DNA from: Adiantum capillus-veneris
Lineage: Eukaryota > Streptophyta > Polypodiopsida > Polypodiales > Pteridaceae
Assembly (NCBI GenBank): GCA_014529385.2
Contig: CM043970.1
Span: forward strand, 67,044,567 to 67,108,566
Length of the DNA: 64,000 nucleotides
Direction of reading: 5' to 3'
A program made the translations under genes and the position numbers. Shown here piece by piece: positions 1 through 11,936 of this stretch; positions within the stretch are counted from its first letter, which is position 1; each line of letters begins with the position of its first letter. The notes beneath the pieces are model-generated. The model saw only the letters and a list, made by a program, of their open reading frames with translations, was not told the origin of the DNA and did not search any database.

Positions 1-1116
1 GCGGACACTGTTACTACAGGTCAAAGTTACAATCAGGTAAACCACAAAGGTGAAAAGTTTTCTTGACTTATCCAACATTCTAAAATACCAATGGGGAGTT
101 AAAAACCACTTGCATGTGGAGGGGTCGGCTCAAGATGCTTCCAGAGACACAACAAACAGGATGGGGACACTCTGCAGGAGCCACTAGAGGGACATCATGG
201 TGGGGCCCACATACATTATCAACCCTTATGGAGCCTCCACGACCTAAAAGGCTATTTTTAATGAAAAAATAATTTCCTTATTTTCATAATTGAAGGAATG
301 GTCAAAAGGGAACCTAACTATGGTTAATCACCTACCCTAGTCAAGTTTAACCTAACCCAAGGTCTTGTACAGCTATAAAAAGGCCCTTTGGCAAGCACAA
401 AAACACACACCCCTACTCCATTGCTGCAAATAAGCTCCTCTAAGGCTAGGGAAGCCCTAATCTCTCTCTCCTCTCGTCTCCCTATCCATTTCCTAAGCTC
501 GCTATCATAAGCGGCACCATAGAGAGAGCATCAATATGCTATTGCTACCATTCTCTTGCAAACATTTCTCTTATCATACTCATCCCTAAATAAGGATTGT
601 AGATTCTATATGAGAGCAAGGATATCAAGTTCAATGATCTATCTCATGGTTTGATCAACAAATTGTTGCAATTGGGGTGTCGTCGTCACACTTTTGCTCT
701 AAACGCATGTAAAATTGGTAAGCCTATCTTGGCAGCTTCTCATATTTTGTGCTCATTGGGTTGCTTGTTTGTTGAGAAAGTTTTTTGTGCACCATGGTGT
801 CTATTTGCTTGGCTTCTCTCCTTATGTTGTGTGTAAGTAAGTCTTGGGGCTGCATAGATGGAGAAGAGCTCTCTATGCATGTCGCCTTATGTGTGTAAGT
901 AGTCTCTTCTTTTGGGAAAGGAAAGGAGTTGTCAAGTATTTGTGCATTATGGTGTTTTGAGTTTTGAGGTTTTGTGCTTGCTTTTCTTAGAAGTATATGA
1001 GCACTAATATGGTGAAGGTCAATCTTTGCATGTGAGTTTGTGCAGTGTTCAAAGGGATTGCTTAAGGAGTGTGTGTTGAATGGTTGAAGGGCATGTTGTG
1101 TTGAAGCACATAAGGA

Positions 1117-1118
<2 letters not shown>
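1..1118. other. Stretch without a recognisable gene
   Basis: No open frame here resembles a known family; the 61-residue frame at 651-836 has no recognisable motif. A TATA-like TATAAAAAGG lies at 374-383. It is followed by C/A-rich, leader-like sequence and a CTCTCTC-rich stretch, the kind of arrangement seen in plant LTRs or promoters. No second copy of this stretch was seen in the window, so an LTR assignment cannot be made. Confidence 0.4.

Positions 1119-1174
<56 letters not shown>
1119..1174. repeat. (GT)28 microsatellite
   Basis: Uninterrupted GT dinucleotides. The flanking frames that read as poly-CV or poly-HT are only translations of this tract. Confidence 0.97.
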
Positions 1175-1175
<1 letters not shown>

Positions 1176-1321
1176 GTATATGGTTTGTTTTGGTTTCCTT
1201 CTTTCTCCATAAAAGAGCGTGGTGCCCCTAAGAAATATGCGTGTGTAGGGTCCCACGGAGTGGTTGTCTGGTGGTAGCCTTGAGTTGAGCCCCATCTCAA
1301 GAAATCCGCTCTCAGCAGAGA

Positions 1322-1720
1322 GAGGGCATCTCTCCAAATGCAATCATGTACACTTGCACCTTGAAGGCATGTGGCATTACACAAGATGCTGATGTGAGCG
1401 GCAAAAAAATTCACGATGATATTGTTAGTCAAGGGTCATTGAAAGAAAACATTGTGCTTGGCAGTGCCTTGGTCAACATATATGCCAAATGTCGTGAGCT
1501 TCATAAAGCACAAAAAGCACTTGAGCAGCTTCCTGTCCGAGATGTCGTCTCCTTGAATACATTGATTGTAGGATATACCCAACCTCCAACTTGGGCAAGG
1601 CCAAGGGGCTCTGGGCATTTTTCAGTTGATGCGAAGCAAGGGTGTCTCTCTAGATGCAATCCAATCACATATGCTCTGGGCTGTTTTCAGCTGATGGGAA
1701 GCGGGGAGTCTCTCTAGATG
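1322..1720 (+). pseudogene. PPR (PLS-class) gene fragment, copy A
   Basis: The frame from 1346 reads as plant PLS-class pentatricopeptide repeats. TYTCTLKACG-like and GKKIHDDIVSQG-like segments are followed by LGSALVNIYAKC and VRDVVSLNTLIVGYTQ. These match the alternating L and S motifs of organelle RNA-editing PPR proteins (family knowledge). There is no start codon, no transit peptide and no E or DYW tail. The frame degrades after about residue 75 and ends at 1717. A full PPR gene would be several times longer. It is the first of about four tandem copies and is most likely a non-functional duplicate. Confidence 0.8.
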
Positions 1721-1789
1721 CAATGTTGTCTCAAGGACTGCATTGATAAGGTCATAGTAAGAAGAGAGATCTATTTTCAGTAGATGTAG

Positions 1790-2165
1790 AGAGAGGGCAT
1801 CTCTCCAAATGCAATCATGTATACTTCCACCTTGAAGGCATGTGGCATTACACAAGATGCTAATATGGGAAAAAATTCACGAAGATATTGTTAGTTAGTG
1901 GTTGTTGAAAGAAATTGTCGTGCTTGGAAACGCCTTGGTCGACATGTATGCCAAATGTGGTGCACGTCATAAAGCACAAAATTCACTTGAGGAGTTCTTG
2001 TCTAGGACGTCGTCTCTTGGAACGCACTGATTATGGGATATACCCAAATTGGGCAAGGCCAAGAAGCTCCGGGCTGTTTTCGATGGATGCGAAGCGAGAG
2101 TGTCTCTTCAAATGCAATCACATACGTTCTAATCTGTTTTTATCGGATTCGATGTGAGGGTGTCT
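1790..2165 (+). pseudogene. PPR gene fragment, copy B (degenerate)
   Basis: The same unit as copy A recurs about 471 bp downstream (ATGCAATCATGTA at about 1338 and again at 1809). It keeps the GNALVDMYAKCGA-like segment but has frameshifts, for example a shortened GKKIH segment near 1868-1880. No continuous frame covers it, so it is a pseudogene fragment. Confidence 0.72.
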
Positions 2166-2264
2166 CTCCGGATGCAATGTTGTCTCATGGAGTGAATTGA
2201 TTGCAAGATATGTCCAACAGGGTTAGGGTCAAGAAGAGAGAGAGTTTCTTTCAGCAGATGTAGA

Positions 2265-2690
2265 GAGAGGGTATCTCTCCAAATGCAATCATGTACACTT
2301 GCACCCTCAAGGCATGTGGCATTAAAAAGATGCTGATATGGGCAAAAAAAGTTAACGATGATATTGTGAGCCAAGGGTTGTTGAACAAAAATGTTGTGCT
2401 TCGCACTGCCTTGGTCGACATGTATGCCAAATGTGATGCACTTCATAAAGCACAAAAAGTGCTTGAGGAGCTTCATGTTCGGCATGTCATCTCTTGGAAT
2501 GCACTGATTGTAGGATATGCCCAGCTTGGACACGACCAAGGTTCTATGAGCGTTTTTTCCACGGATGTGAAGCGAGGGTGTCTCTTTAGATGCAAACACA
2601 TGCACGCTGGGCTGTTTTTAGCTGATGACAGGAAGCAAGGGTGTCTCTCTAGATGCAATGTTGGCTCAAGGAGTGAATTGATTATAGGAT
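2265..2690 (+). pseudogene. PPR gene fragment, copy C
   Basis: Best preserved of the tandem copies. The frame at 2291-2866 contains YTCTLKACG, VVLRTALVDMYAKC and VRHVISWNALIVGYAQLG-like PLS motifs over about 85 residues, then loses PPR similarity. It starts about 474 bp after copy B. It also contains TTTAGATGCAAACACATG at about 2589, which is the intact form of the sequence split by the large element at 3067/51446. Confidence 0.78.
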
Positions 2691-3067
2691 ATGTTCAACA
2701 AGGTAAGGGTCAAGAAGAGAGAGAGTTGTTTTCAGTAGATGCAAAGAGAAGGCTTCTCTCCAAATGCAATCACGTACAGTTGCACCTTGAAGGCATATGG
2801 CATTACAGAAGATGGTTATATGGGGAAAAAAAAATCACGATGATATTGTTAGCTAAGGGTTGCTAAAAGGAATGTTGTGCTTCGCACTGCCTTGGTCGAC
2901 ATGTATGCCAAACGTGATGCACTTCATAAAGCACAAAAAGTGCTTGAGGAGCTTTCTAATCGACATGTCATCTCTTGGAATGCACTAATTGTAGGATATG
3001 TCGGGACCAAGGTTCTATGAGCATTTTTCAGCGGATGCAAAGTGAGGGTGTCTCTTTAGATGCAAAC
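2691..3067 (+). pseudogene. PPR gene fragment, copy D, interrupted by element 2
   Basis: Fourth tandem copy, with TALVDMYAKR and VISWNALIVGY-like segments. It is frameshifted near 2830-2870. It stops at GATGCAAAC (3059-3067), exactly where the 5' LTR of element 2 begins. The missing remainder resumes at 51451. The 303 bp from 2765 to 3067 plus about 161 bp from 51451 to 51612 gives one normal repeat period, so this single unit was split by the insertion. Confidence 0.8.
3063..3067. repeat. Target-site duplication CAAAC, left copy
   Basis: Five bases directly before the TGTTGGGATT start of the 5' LTR of element 2. The identical five bases follow the 3' LTR at 51446-51450. Five-base duplications are normal for copia integrase. 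Confidence 0.85.
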
Positions 3068-3210
3068 TGTTGGGATTTAGGCCAACTAGCCGGACATCCC
3101 ACTTACTACTAACCCATCTACTAACTTGACCCAAATATACACTTGTTCTATAATACAATAGAATAAGGAGATGTAATAGGATAACGTTGTTGTGCACTTC
3201 GCCCAAAGCA

Positions 3211-3304
<94 letters not shown>
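3068..3304 (+). repeat. 5' LTR of element 2, left part
   Basis: Bases 3068-3212 align base for base with 51205-51348 of the 3' LTR, with 11 differences. A (CT)n tract follows (3215-3304), into which element 1 inserted. The LTR continues at 8537. Confidence 0.88.
3215..3304. repeat. (CT)45 microsatellite inside the 5' LTR of element 2, left half
   Basis: Pure CT dinucleotides ending exactly where the LTR of element 1 begins. The tract resumes at 8537 after element 1. The same tract is present and uninterrupted (51349-51396) in the 3' LTR, which shows it is part of the LTR. Confidence 0.95.
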
Positions 3305-3307
<3 letters not shown>

Positions 3308-3624
3308 GAGATGTCGAGCTCTACATCTTGAGCTGGCATCCACTACGGGTCTTGGCCTCTTATGACATTTACTCACTGGCGCATTAGGTGACCGACACGG
3401 AGGATCTCTGCCAGTGATTCTACAGCTGGACTACACTTATAGTGCCAGCCTAGTACACTTCTAGTGAGTTCACACTTAGTGACCGCATGTACATATGTGC
3501 TACTTTTCAGTTTTAGCACTTAGTCATTTTGTACTCTCTTTTCTGCAAGAAGAAGAAGAATCTTTCCATCTCTGTGTGCTTTGTGCTTGTCTTGTGTAGC
3601 TCTCTTGCATCCTCTTTCTTTACA
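3305..3624 (+). repeat. 5' LTR of element 1
   Basis: GTTGAGATGTCGAGC at 3305 matches the 3' LTR from 8217. The expected TG at the terminus is CG here (3304-3305), from mutation or blending with the CT tract. It ends CTTTACA directly before the primer site at 3625. Confidence 0.9.
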
Positions 3625-3637
3625 TGGTATCAGAGCC
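3625..3637 (+). promoter_or_regulatory. Primer-binding site of element 1 (initiator Met tRNA type)
   Basis: TGGTATCAGAGCC follows the LTR end directly. It is the standard plant copia site complementary to the 3' end of initiator methionine tRNA, where minus-strand cDNA synthesis starts. Confidence 0.9.
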
Positions 3638-3892
3638 TGGTGCAGGCAAGAGAGGCTAAGAGAGCAAGAGCATCACAATCCCTTCGTTCGCAATCCACGA
3701 CCAGATGCCAAGTTTCTGAACAGGTCTCCAAACTGCAGTACATAGAGATTTACTGTACAAGTACAGTGGTTGTATATAGGCTTGATTGTGGACACTCGTT
3801 GAGTGTAGAAAGCGCTACAGGTACCACGATAGCAGGTTCAGCAGATTTGCAGGTTTTTGCAGATTGCAACTATTTTGTCTTAGTGCTTCAAG

Positions 3893-4862
3893 ATGTCTAA
3901 CTGTTTCAGTCAGATTGTTACTGAGAAGCTTGAGAAAAATAACTACCCTGCATGGAAGTTCAGAATAACAAATTTCCTAAAAGAAAAAGGTTATATGGGA
4001 CTATGTAGAAGGAGACAATGAAAAGGAACCAGAGATTCCCGAGGAAAATGCTACAGCAGAACAAAGGAAAGCTTTGAGGGACTGGCAACAAGGCCAGAGC
4101 AAAGTGATGTATTGGCTTTCTATGAGCATCACAGATGGCATGATGGGCTATCTACAGGATGCTGAAACCCCCGCCATTGCATGGAAAAACTTAGGCAGAG
4201 TGTTCCAGGTGAACACCAAGGCCAGGAAGCTTCAACTAAAGTCGGAGCTAAATCAGGTTAAGAGGAACAACCTCTCCATCAATGATTATGCCTTGAAGAT
4301 CAAGAGTATCATTGAGGCTCTTGGATCTATTAAAGTCTCAGTGGAAGACGATGACATTGTCCGTGCATGCTTGGATGGCCTAGGAAATGAGTATGTACAT
4401 TTCAGGTCTTCCATGAATACAAGAGACGACATCCCCGTGTTCCAAGATTTGATTTCTATGCTTATTCTTGAGGAGAAAAACCTTGACACATCTTCTTCTC
4501 ATGGCAGAAATAATTCTGAACAGGCCTTCTATTCTAACTCCAACAGAGGTAGAGGTAGAGTTCGTGGTCGAGGCCCAAGGGGTTGCAGGGGCCAATTTCA
4601 AGAAGTTCAATCAAATCAAAACAATACAGGTGGCAGGGGAAACCAGTCTCAAGGCAGGGGGAGTCAAAGAGGTCGTGGTGCAGGATCAAGCAGGCAGCAA
4701 CATATTGCAGATAGCAGAGAATGTTGGACTTGTGGCGAAAGAGGTCACATGTCACGTGACTGTCCAAAGGGAAAAGCAAGTGAAAAGAGAGAACAGGGCA
4801 ACTATGCATCTACTAGCAGAGATGCAGATGACAGCAAAAACAAGCGCATGTTTTTTATGTAG
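3893..4862 (+). pseudogene. Copia gag of element 1
   Basis: The frame opens with MSNCFSQIVTEKLEKNNYPAW, the usual start of copia gag (UBN2-type). It shifts by one base near 3995-4000 and continues in the frame running to 4862. It contains the conserved AWKNLGRVFQ and LKIKSIIEALGS-like segments, then an R/G-rich stretch and a CCHC zinc knuckle, CWTCGERGHMSRDC, at about residues 220-233 of the downstream frame. Gag packages element RNA into virus-like particles. The single frameshift and the stop at 4860-4862 break continuity with pol. The start at 3893 is chosen because it gives the canonical N-terminus about 270 bases after the primer site. Confidence 0.88.
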
Positions 4863-4869
4863 CATGTAA

Positions 4870-6149
4870 TGAATACAATGACTGTAGATAATTCCACCCA
4901 AGATGATGTTTGGTATGTGGATTCAGGTGACTCTAATCACATGACGTCTCGTGGAGAGTGGTTTAGAGATATGCGCAAACCAGATGTGTCAGGCTATGTG
5001 TAGACAGGAGATGACACAGCTCAACCCATTGCTCATGTAGGGGACATACCTCTAAATACGAAGAGTGGGAAATCAAAGTACTTAGCAGATGTACTTCATG
5101 TCCCAAACATTACAAAGAATCTTGTTTCTATTGGACAAATGGTTGAGCAGGGTTTGCAGGTTAGCTTCAATCCAAATGGCTGTTATGTAGAAGATTTCCA
5201 GAATGGCTGTAAGCTGATCACAGAGGGCAAATGTGTGGGCAGAATGTTTACGATGAATGTAGACATGCCTGAGGTAAAAGCTGCATTATTTTCACAGGGT
5301 ACAGGTGTTGTGGCTGATGTTGACATTTGGCACAAATGCATTGGCCATGTCAATGAGCAGAGATTGCGCAGCATGCAATCAAAACAGATTGTAAAAGGTT
5401 TGCCCAAATTCAAGGTGGATGGTATGCATAAAGTGTGTGCAACTTGCCAGTTTGGAAAACAGTCAAAGGGCTCATTTCCACATGAGCGCAATGTATGTAA
5501 AAATCCACTTGAGGTTGTGCACACAGATGTTTGGGGTCCAACCGATACTGCAAGTATACATGGTTGCAAGTATTATGTCTCTTTCATTGATGAACATACA
5601 AGGAAAGTATGGGTCTACTTCATGCGTAACAAAAGTGAAGTGTTTGGTCACTTTCAAGACTTCAAAGTCATGATTGAGAAGGAGACAGATATGCAAATCA
5701 AGACATTGAGGTCAGATGGAGGGGGAGAGTACTTCTCCAACGATTTTTCAGATTTTTTGCGAATGCATGGTATGCGCAGGCAGTTTACATGCAGATATAC
5801 TCCACAGCAGAATGGGATCGCAGAAAAGAAAAACAGGCACATTGCAGAGGTTGCACGTGCATTGATGAATGAGAAAAACATGCCTCATCATTTCTGGGCT
5901 GAAGCCGTAAATACAACTGTGTACATTATGAACAGGACACCTACAGCTCCGGTGCATGATGTAACACCTGAGGAAAAGTTTACAGGTACAAAGCCTGATT
6001 TGGCACACTTGAAAGTGTTTGGATGCATAGCTTACGTGCATATACCAGATGAGTTGCATAGGAAATTGGATCCTAAAGCAGAGAAATGCATTCTTGTGGG
6101 ATATTCCCTTGAACAAAAGGGATACAGGTGCTACAATCCTACTACATGA
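4870..6149 (+). pseudogene. Copia pol of element 1: protease and integrase
   Basis: Protease begins near 4905 with WYVDSGDSNHMTS; the DSG is the aspartic-protease catalytic motif. A TAG stop lies near 5002. Integrase follows (from about 5139): a HHCC-type zinc region (WHKCIGHVNEQRL then CATCQFGKQ), then the catalytic core with D in VVHTDVWGP, D in LRSDGGGEY and E in QQNGIAEKKNR, so all three core acidic residues are kept. The frame ends at a TGA at 6147-6149, and a stop-containing linker (6150-6671) leads to RT. This protein would cut the polyprotein and insert the cDNA. The in-frame stops make it a pseudogene. Confidence 0.9.
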
Positions 6150-6671
6150 GAATTACGAGTGAGCAGAGATGTAGTCTTTGATGAGATGACCAGCTGGTAC
6201 AGTAATGCACATGGCACTATTGGGGCTGATGTAAAAGATGATGTGGTTGTACAAAATGTGAGGCCACAGTCATAGGTTTTGAGTGGACCACAAGATTCGT
6301 CTTCTCGTGGCTCTATTGAGAAGCCATGGAATGGTAGACTACGTACGCAGGTTACTCCACCAGCAGGTACAGGGAATGTATCACGAAAAGGAAAGGAAAA
6401 GGTTGATGAACCTCCCTTTATAGCTGATGCATCATCAGGGTTATCACATGTAGACATGGATTCAGATGGTTCTGAACAAAGTCTTGATGAGTAATTTGGA
6501 ATTCCGGCTGTCAGGACACCTGGTGTAAGGAAAGTACAAGAAGATGCTAGAGAGCAAAGGAGTGACCCAGGACCGCGCAGATCTAATAGAGTCAGAAATC
6601 CAGTTCAAAAATTGACTTATGATGGGTATCTAGCGCATCACCAAGCCTACATGGCTAAGGTGATATAGGAT

Positions 6672-8215
6672 GTGGAGCCCACATGTTTTGAGGATGCAGT
6701 TGGAAATGTGCATTGGGATGATGCAATGAATGAAGAGATGGTTGCATTGGAAGCAAACGACACATGGGAGTTGGTGCCATTGCCAAGTGGCAAGAAAGCT
6801 ATTGGCTGTAAATGGGTGTATAAAACTAAGCATAAGGCTGATGGTAACATTGAGCGTCAGAAGGCAAGGCTGGTCGCAAAGGGTTATGCACAGACGTATG
6901 GCATAGACTATGAGGAGACCTTTGCTCCAGTGGCAAAGATGACGACTGTGAGAGCTGTCATAGCAGTGGCTGCATCTAGAGGATGGATTATGCATCAAAT
7001 GGATGTAAAGAATGCCTTCTTGAATGGTGATTTGCAAGAGGAAGTGTATATGGATCAGCCACCTGGTTATGTCGATCCAGGTTACCCAGATTATGTATGC
7101 AGGCTCCTCAAAGCTTTGTATGGTTTGAAGCAGGGCTCTAGAGCATGGTATGACAGGATTGCCAAGTATCTTGTCAGTATTGGGTTTAGGAGAGCTCATG
7201 CTGATCATTCACTCTATGTACGTGAGAGTGATGTGGGGATTGTGGTCATTACCATATATGTATATGACCTTATTATTGTGGGTGACAATGCTATTGAGAT
7301 TGACCATGTGAAGGGTCTTCTCAAACAAGAGTTTGAAATGAAAGATTTGTGCGAGTTGCGCTACTTTCTTAGCATTGAGGTGATCAGGACTCCAGAGGGT
7401 GTATGGCTGTCACAGAGACAGTATGCTTCGGACATGTTGTCAAAGTATGGTATGGAAGATTGTAAGCCAATTTATATTCCCTTGGATGTGAATGCAAAGC
7501 TGAGTGCAGAGAAGGGTGATGTTGTTGAGGATGTCAAGATGTACAGGAAGATTGTGGGTAGTCTAATCTACTTGACTATCACGAGGCCAGACTTGAGCTA
7601 CACAGTAGGCTTGGAGAGTCAGTTCATGCAGCTTCCAAGGAAGCCACATTTGGATGGAGTACGACGCACACTTCAATATGTGCAAGGGACTCTTGACTAC
7701 GCATTGTTCTATGCAGCAGATGCGCCATTAGCATTGTATGGGTATATAGATGCAGATTGGGCAGGTAGCATTGTTGATAGGAGATCTATGAGTGGCTTCA
7801 TGTTCTCTTTTGGGAGTGCTGCTATTACTTGGAGTAGCAAAAAGCAGCCTACGGTTGCTTTTTCGAGCACAGAGGCCAAGTACAGAGGTACAGCAGCTGC
7901 GGCGTGCGAGGTAGCTTGGCTACGCACATTACTTGAGGACTTGGGAGTGCAGGTGGACCAGTAGATTGTCATCCATTGTGACAACCTCAGTAGCATGCAG
8001 TTGGCTAGGAACCAAGTGTTCCATGCCAGGACCAAGCACATAGAGGTCCATTACCACTACGTTTGAGAGCGAGTGTTGGCGGGCGACATCAACTTGGTCT
8101 ACGTCAGCACAGAGGAGCAGATAGCGGATATCTTTACCAAGGCCCTCGGAGCTGAGAAACTTCAATGTTTCCGGACTACGCTTGGACTCTGCGACATGCA
8201 GAGCTCGAGGGGGAG

Positions 8216-8243
<28 letters not shown>
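6672..8243 (+). pseudogene. Copia pol of element 1: reverse transcriptase and RNase H
   Basis: A 430-residue frame with the copia RT signature (ANDTWELVPLP, KWVYKTKH, KARLVAKGYAQ, DYEETFAPVAK, DVKNAFLNG, CRLLKALYGLKQ). The catalytic YVDD box reads YVYDLIIVG, so one of the two metal-binding aspartates is replaced by tyrosine. RNase H follows with YIDADWAGS and SSTEAKYR, then a stop (7962-7964), HCDNLSSMQLARN, another stop near 8066, and a tail running into the 3' LTR to 8243. Three separate lesions indicate loss of function. Confidence 0.9.
8207..8215 (+). promoter_or_regulatory. Polypurine tract of element 1
   Basis: GAGGGGGAG directly before the 3' LTR, the normal plus-strand primer position. 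Confidence 0.85.
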
Positions 8244-8679
<436 letters not shown>

Positions 8680-8681
8680 AC

Positions 8682-8692
8682 TAGTATCAGAG
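8682..8692 (+). promoter_or_regulatory. Degenerate primer-binding site of element 2
   Basis: TAGTATCAGAG two bases after the LTR end, one base different from the canonical TGGTATCAGAG initiator Met tRNA site. Confidence 0.7.
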
Positions 8693-9760
8693 TAGGGTTT
8701 GTGCTTTGTCGTTTTCGCGTCCGCGTGCACGCACTTTCAAAAGTGTAAACAGGTTTCTGATTTTGGCATCGGCAAATTCAGTGTTCCGAGAGCGTTTCCA
8801 ACAAGTGTCCTAGGGTTTTACCCCCCTTTTGAAGTTGTTCTTGCAGTCGAAAGCTTCATCCGAGCTATGCTTCAGGAGTTGTATTTTTCAACTCCACTTT
8901 TGCTATAGATACAGGTACAGGACATAGGTGCAAGTTGTTCAGAGACTATTTTGGGATTGTATATAGCCGTTTTATGGCTATTATGTCCTATTGAGACGGT
9001 GTTTATGGGCTGATTAGGAGCACTTTTTGGCATCAACATTGTCTTGGGTTTTTCAAGCATCCATCTCCTCACAAGTTCTTGCATACATACAGGACATCCA
9101 GGTTTCTTACAGGTTGCAATGTTTAGCATCAGCATAGATTTCGGTGAGAGTACTTGATGCGGATATGTATTATTTTGGCAAGGATTTTTTTACTGCTTGC
9201 ACATTGTTTTTGGCGTCTGTTTGAGCGTGTATACTGCACCTTGAAGTATTGTTGACAGTGGATGTACATTGAGTTGCAAAAACTGCCATATGTACCTTTT
9301 GTGGAGCTAATTTGGCTTGTTTCTGCCAGTCCCAACCATTTTTGAGACTCGGTTCGGAGGCCTTTTCTGAGACTGGGTTGGTTTCTTGTCTGCATAACCT
9401 TTTGTGAGGGTCGATAGCGTGAGGTTTTCTTGAGCTGGGGGATTCTCGAATGTTGAGATCCTTTCGGTGATACAGGTTGTTGGAGTACCCCTTTTTTGTG
9501 GCCTCGCCATAGGACATGTATAGAGAGGGCTAAGTGCATTTGACGCCGTGTTGGCTGTCTTGGGTCATATTTTGACTTTTTATACACAGTTAGTGCTGGA
9601 TGCCCCTGTCTTTCGCTTTGAGAGCATTACTTTTGATGCGTTACTGATCTCTTGTGTGACAGTTTTGGATTGAGATTCTGTCAGTTTTTCTGGGGAAGCT
9701 CTGCCAAATTTTTCTCCGAATTACGAGTGTTTATCGCCATATTATCTTTAGTTTGCAGCC
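8693..9760 (+). other. Untranslated leader of element 2
   Basis: About 1.07 kb between primer site and gag. No frame resembles a known protein. Long leaders are common in plant LTR elements. Confidence 0.6.
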
Positions 9761-10718
9761 ATGTCATCTAGTGGTGAAAAGGATATTTACAATATCTGAA
9801 AATTTGATGGGACGAATTTTGCTATCTGGAAAGAGCAGATTCAAGATGTTCTTATGAAAAAAGGCCAACTGGATCATATCATGGAGTGCCTAGAGGGCGA
9901 GTATACAGATGTTGAGTGGGAGGAACTTGATGCTAAGGCCAAATCTACCCTCCGTTTGCATTTGGCCGAATCTATGTACTTTACTATAGTTGGAGAAAGG
10001 ACTGCTAGAGATGTATGGAAGTGCCATTAATAAGGTTTTCTTGATGAAGAAGCTGTTTGACCTTTGTATGAAGGAAGAGGGCACTATTTCTACTCACATT
10101 ATTGAGTTGAATATCATTTTCACTCAGTTGACCACTCAGGGTTTGGTCTTCAATGAGGAAATCAAATGTATCTTCTTGCTATGCAGTTTACCCTCGTCTT
10201 GGGATACGTTTTGTACAGCAATTAGCAGCTCAACACCTGGTACCGGTCTAGTGTACAATGACATCCTTGGGATTCTGTTTACCGAGGAGATTTGCAGGAA
10301 ATCTCTCGAAGGCAAGAAGGATGGTGATGCGTATGTTGCTAGTGATAGACAGAGGGGTCGCACTCAAAGTCGTGCCAAAATCAAGGAATGTGGGGACTCA
10401 CGTAGTAAGTCTTGGGGTTTTATGCATAATTTCGAGTGCTATCACTACCATAAAAAAGGGCATGTGAAGAAGGATGGCAGGAAATGGAAACAAAGCAAGA
10501 AGGATAAACAATCCGGTGACACTTCTAAGTCTGATGATTCAAACAAGGGCAAAGCAAAGTTAGAGGAGATCAATGTGCTAGAGTCTTCAAATGCTCCTAT
10601 TGTAGAAACTCTTCCAGCGGTTGTTATGCCACTTAACTCTGATGTATTGGTCTTCAGAGTAGATCTACTTGTCGAGGCTCTTGTTACAGAAGATGGCAAT
10701 ATGCATAGAATTAGATAG
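9761..10718 (+). pseudogene. Copia gag of element 2
   Basis: ATG at 9761 opens MSSSGEKDIYNI, then a stop, then KFDGTNFAIWKEQIQDVLMK, a typical copia gag N-terminus. A frameshift near 10020 passes to the frame 9990-10718, with the conserved DLCMKEEGTISTHI and SSWDTFCTAISS-like segments. The zinc knuckle reads CYHYHKKGHVKKD, so the second and last cysteines of CCHC are lost. It would be the capsid protein, but the stops and the damaged knuckle show it is dead. Confidence 0.85.
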
Positions 10719-11927
10719 TAGATTCTGGTGCGAGTTTCCATGTGACACCACATAGAGAGTGGTTCTCTACTTTTTCTCACTCTTGTGGCAAAGTGAGACT
10801 TGGTGATGCTTATGAACTAGAAATTGAGGGTGTGGGAAATGTCAAATTGTATCTAAGGAATGGCACGCACTTTACTTTATGTAACGTCATGCATGTGCCC
10901 AAGTTGACTAAGAGCTTGATTTCTGTTGGTTAGCTTGATGATTTGGGCTATAACACCACATTTGACAATGGTTCATGGATAGTCCTCAAAGGTAATCTTG
11001 TTGTCCTCAGAGGTCAAAAGCATGGTACCTTGTATTCCATGCATGTGTCAGATGTTGGTCATGATTACATAGCTATAGCCGAGCTACCGTCTACTGAGTT
11101 GTGGCATTGTCGGCTAGGTCATATTAGCCAAAAAGGAATGAGAACTCTGACTCGTTTTGGCTACTTACATGTCTTGTCTTATGTTGAATTTCCTGTTTGT
11201 GAGCACTGTATCTATGGCAAACAGACTAGGTTCGTGCACTTACCATTGGGTCAAAAGCAAGCTGAACCTCTAGATTTAGTACATAGTGATGTCTGTGGTC
11301 CTATGTCAACCAAATCTCTACGGGGGGGCAGCTATTTTGTGACATTCATAGACGACTCTACTCGAAAGGTGTGGGCATATACTTTGAAACATAAGGATCA
11401 AGTTCATCCTGTGTTCCAAAAAATTTTGTCACTCATTGAGAATCGGTATGGCAAGAAACTCAAGAGGTTGCAGACTAACAACGGTCAAGAATATGTCTCC
11501 AAGGAGTTTGACAATTTATGTGCTAAAAGGGGGATTAAAATGCAGTTTACTGCACCATACACACCAGCTCAGAATGGAGTTGCTGAGCGCATGAATCGTA
11601 CGATTCGGGAAAGAGTCACAGCCATGCTTTCTAGGGCAAATCTCACACAAGGCTTTTGGGTAGAAGCCGTCTTGATCGCAGTGCACATTATAAATTGTTT
11701 CCCAAGTACCCCATTGAATTATGAGATTCCATAAGAGTTATGGTCTAAACGTAAGCCCCACTATGACCATCTACGTGTTTTTGGTTGTGAAGCTTATGCT
11801 CACGTGCCTAAACAACTTCGACAGGAGTTAGAGCTAAAGTCACACAAATGTATTTTCATTGGATATGGTGCAGATGGAGAGATGGGATATCGTCTCTCGT
11901 CCACCTGCACATTTCGAGCCAGGTCTT
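10715..11927 (+). pseudogene. Copia pol of element 2: protease and integrase
   Basis: Protease DSGASFHVT starts at 10721 and the frame stops after KSLISVG (10933). Integrase runs 10943-11734 and, past a stop, to 11927: a WHCRLGHISQKG to CEHCIYGKQ zinc region, D in LVHSDVCGP, and E in AQNGVAERMNR. The second core aspartate position reads LQTNNGQEY where RSDNGGEY is usual, so a catalytic aspartate is asparagine. Three stops plus this change indicate an inactive integrase. Confidence 0.87.
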
Positions 11928-11936
11928 GATTACATC

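Noticed and set aside
1-650. A solo LTR around the TATA-like site at 374
   Set aside because: No second copy, no TG...CA borders with a duplicated target, and no primer site or purine tract adjoining.
1049-1432. Frames rich in HT or CV dipeptides around the (GT)n tract
   Set aside because: They are translations of the microsatellite on either strand.
3086-3376. Arg-Glu and Ser-Leu repeat proteins at (CT)n and (GA)n tracts here and at 8425-8695, 53062-53366 and 53906-54375
   Set aside because: Dinucleotide repeats have no stops in some frames; nothing else supports coding.
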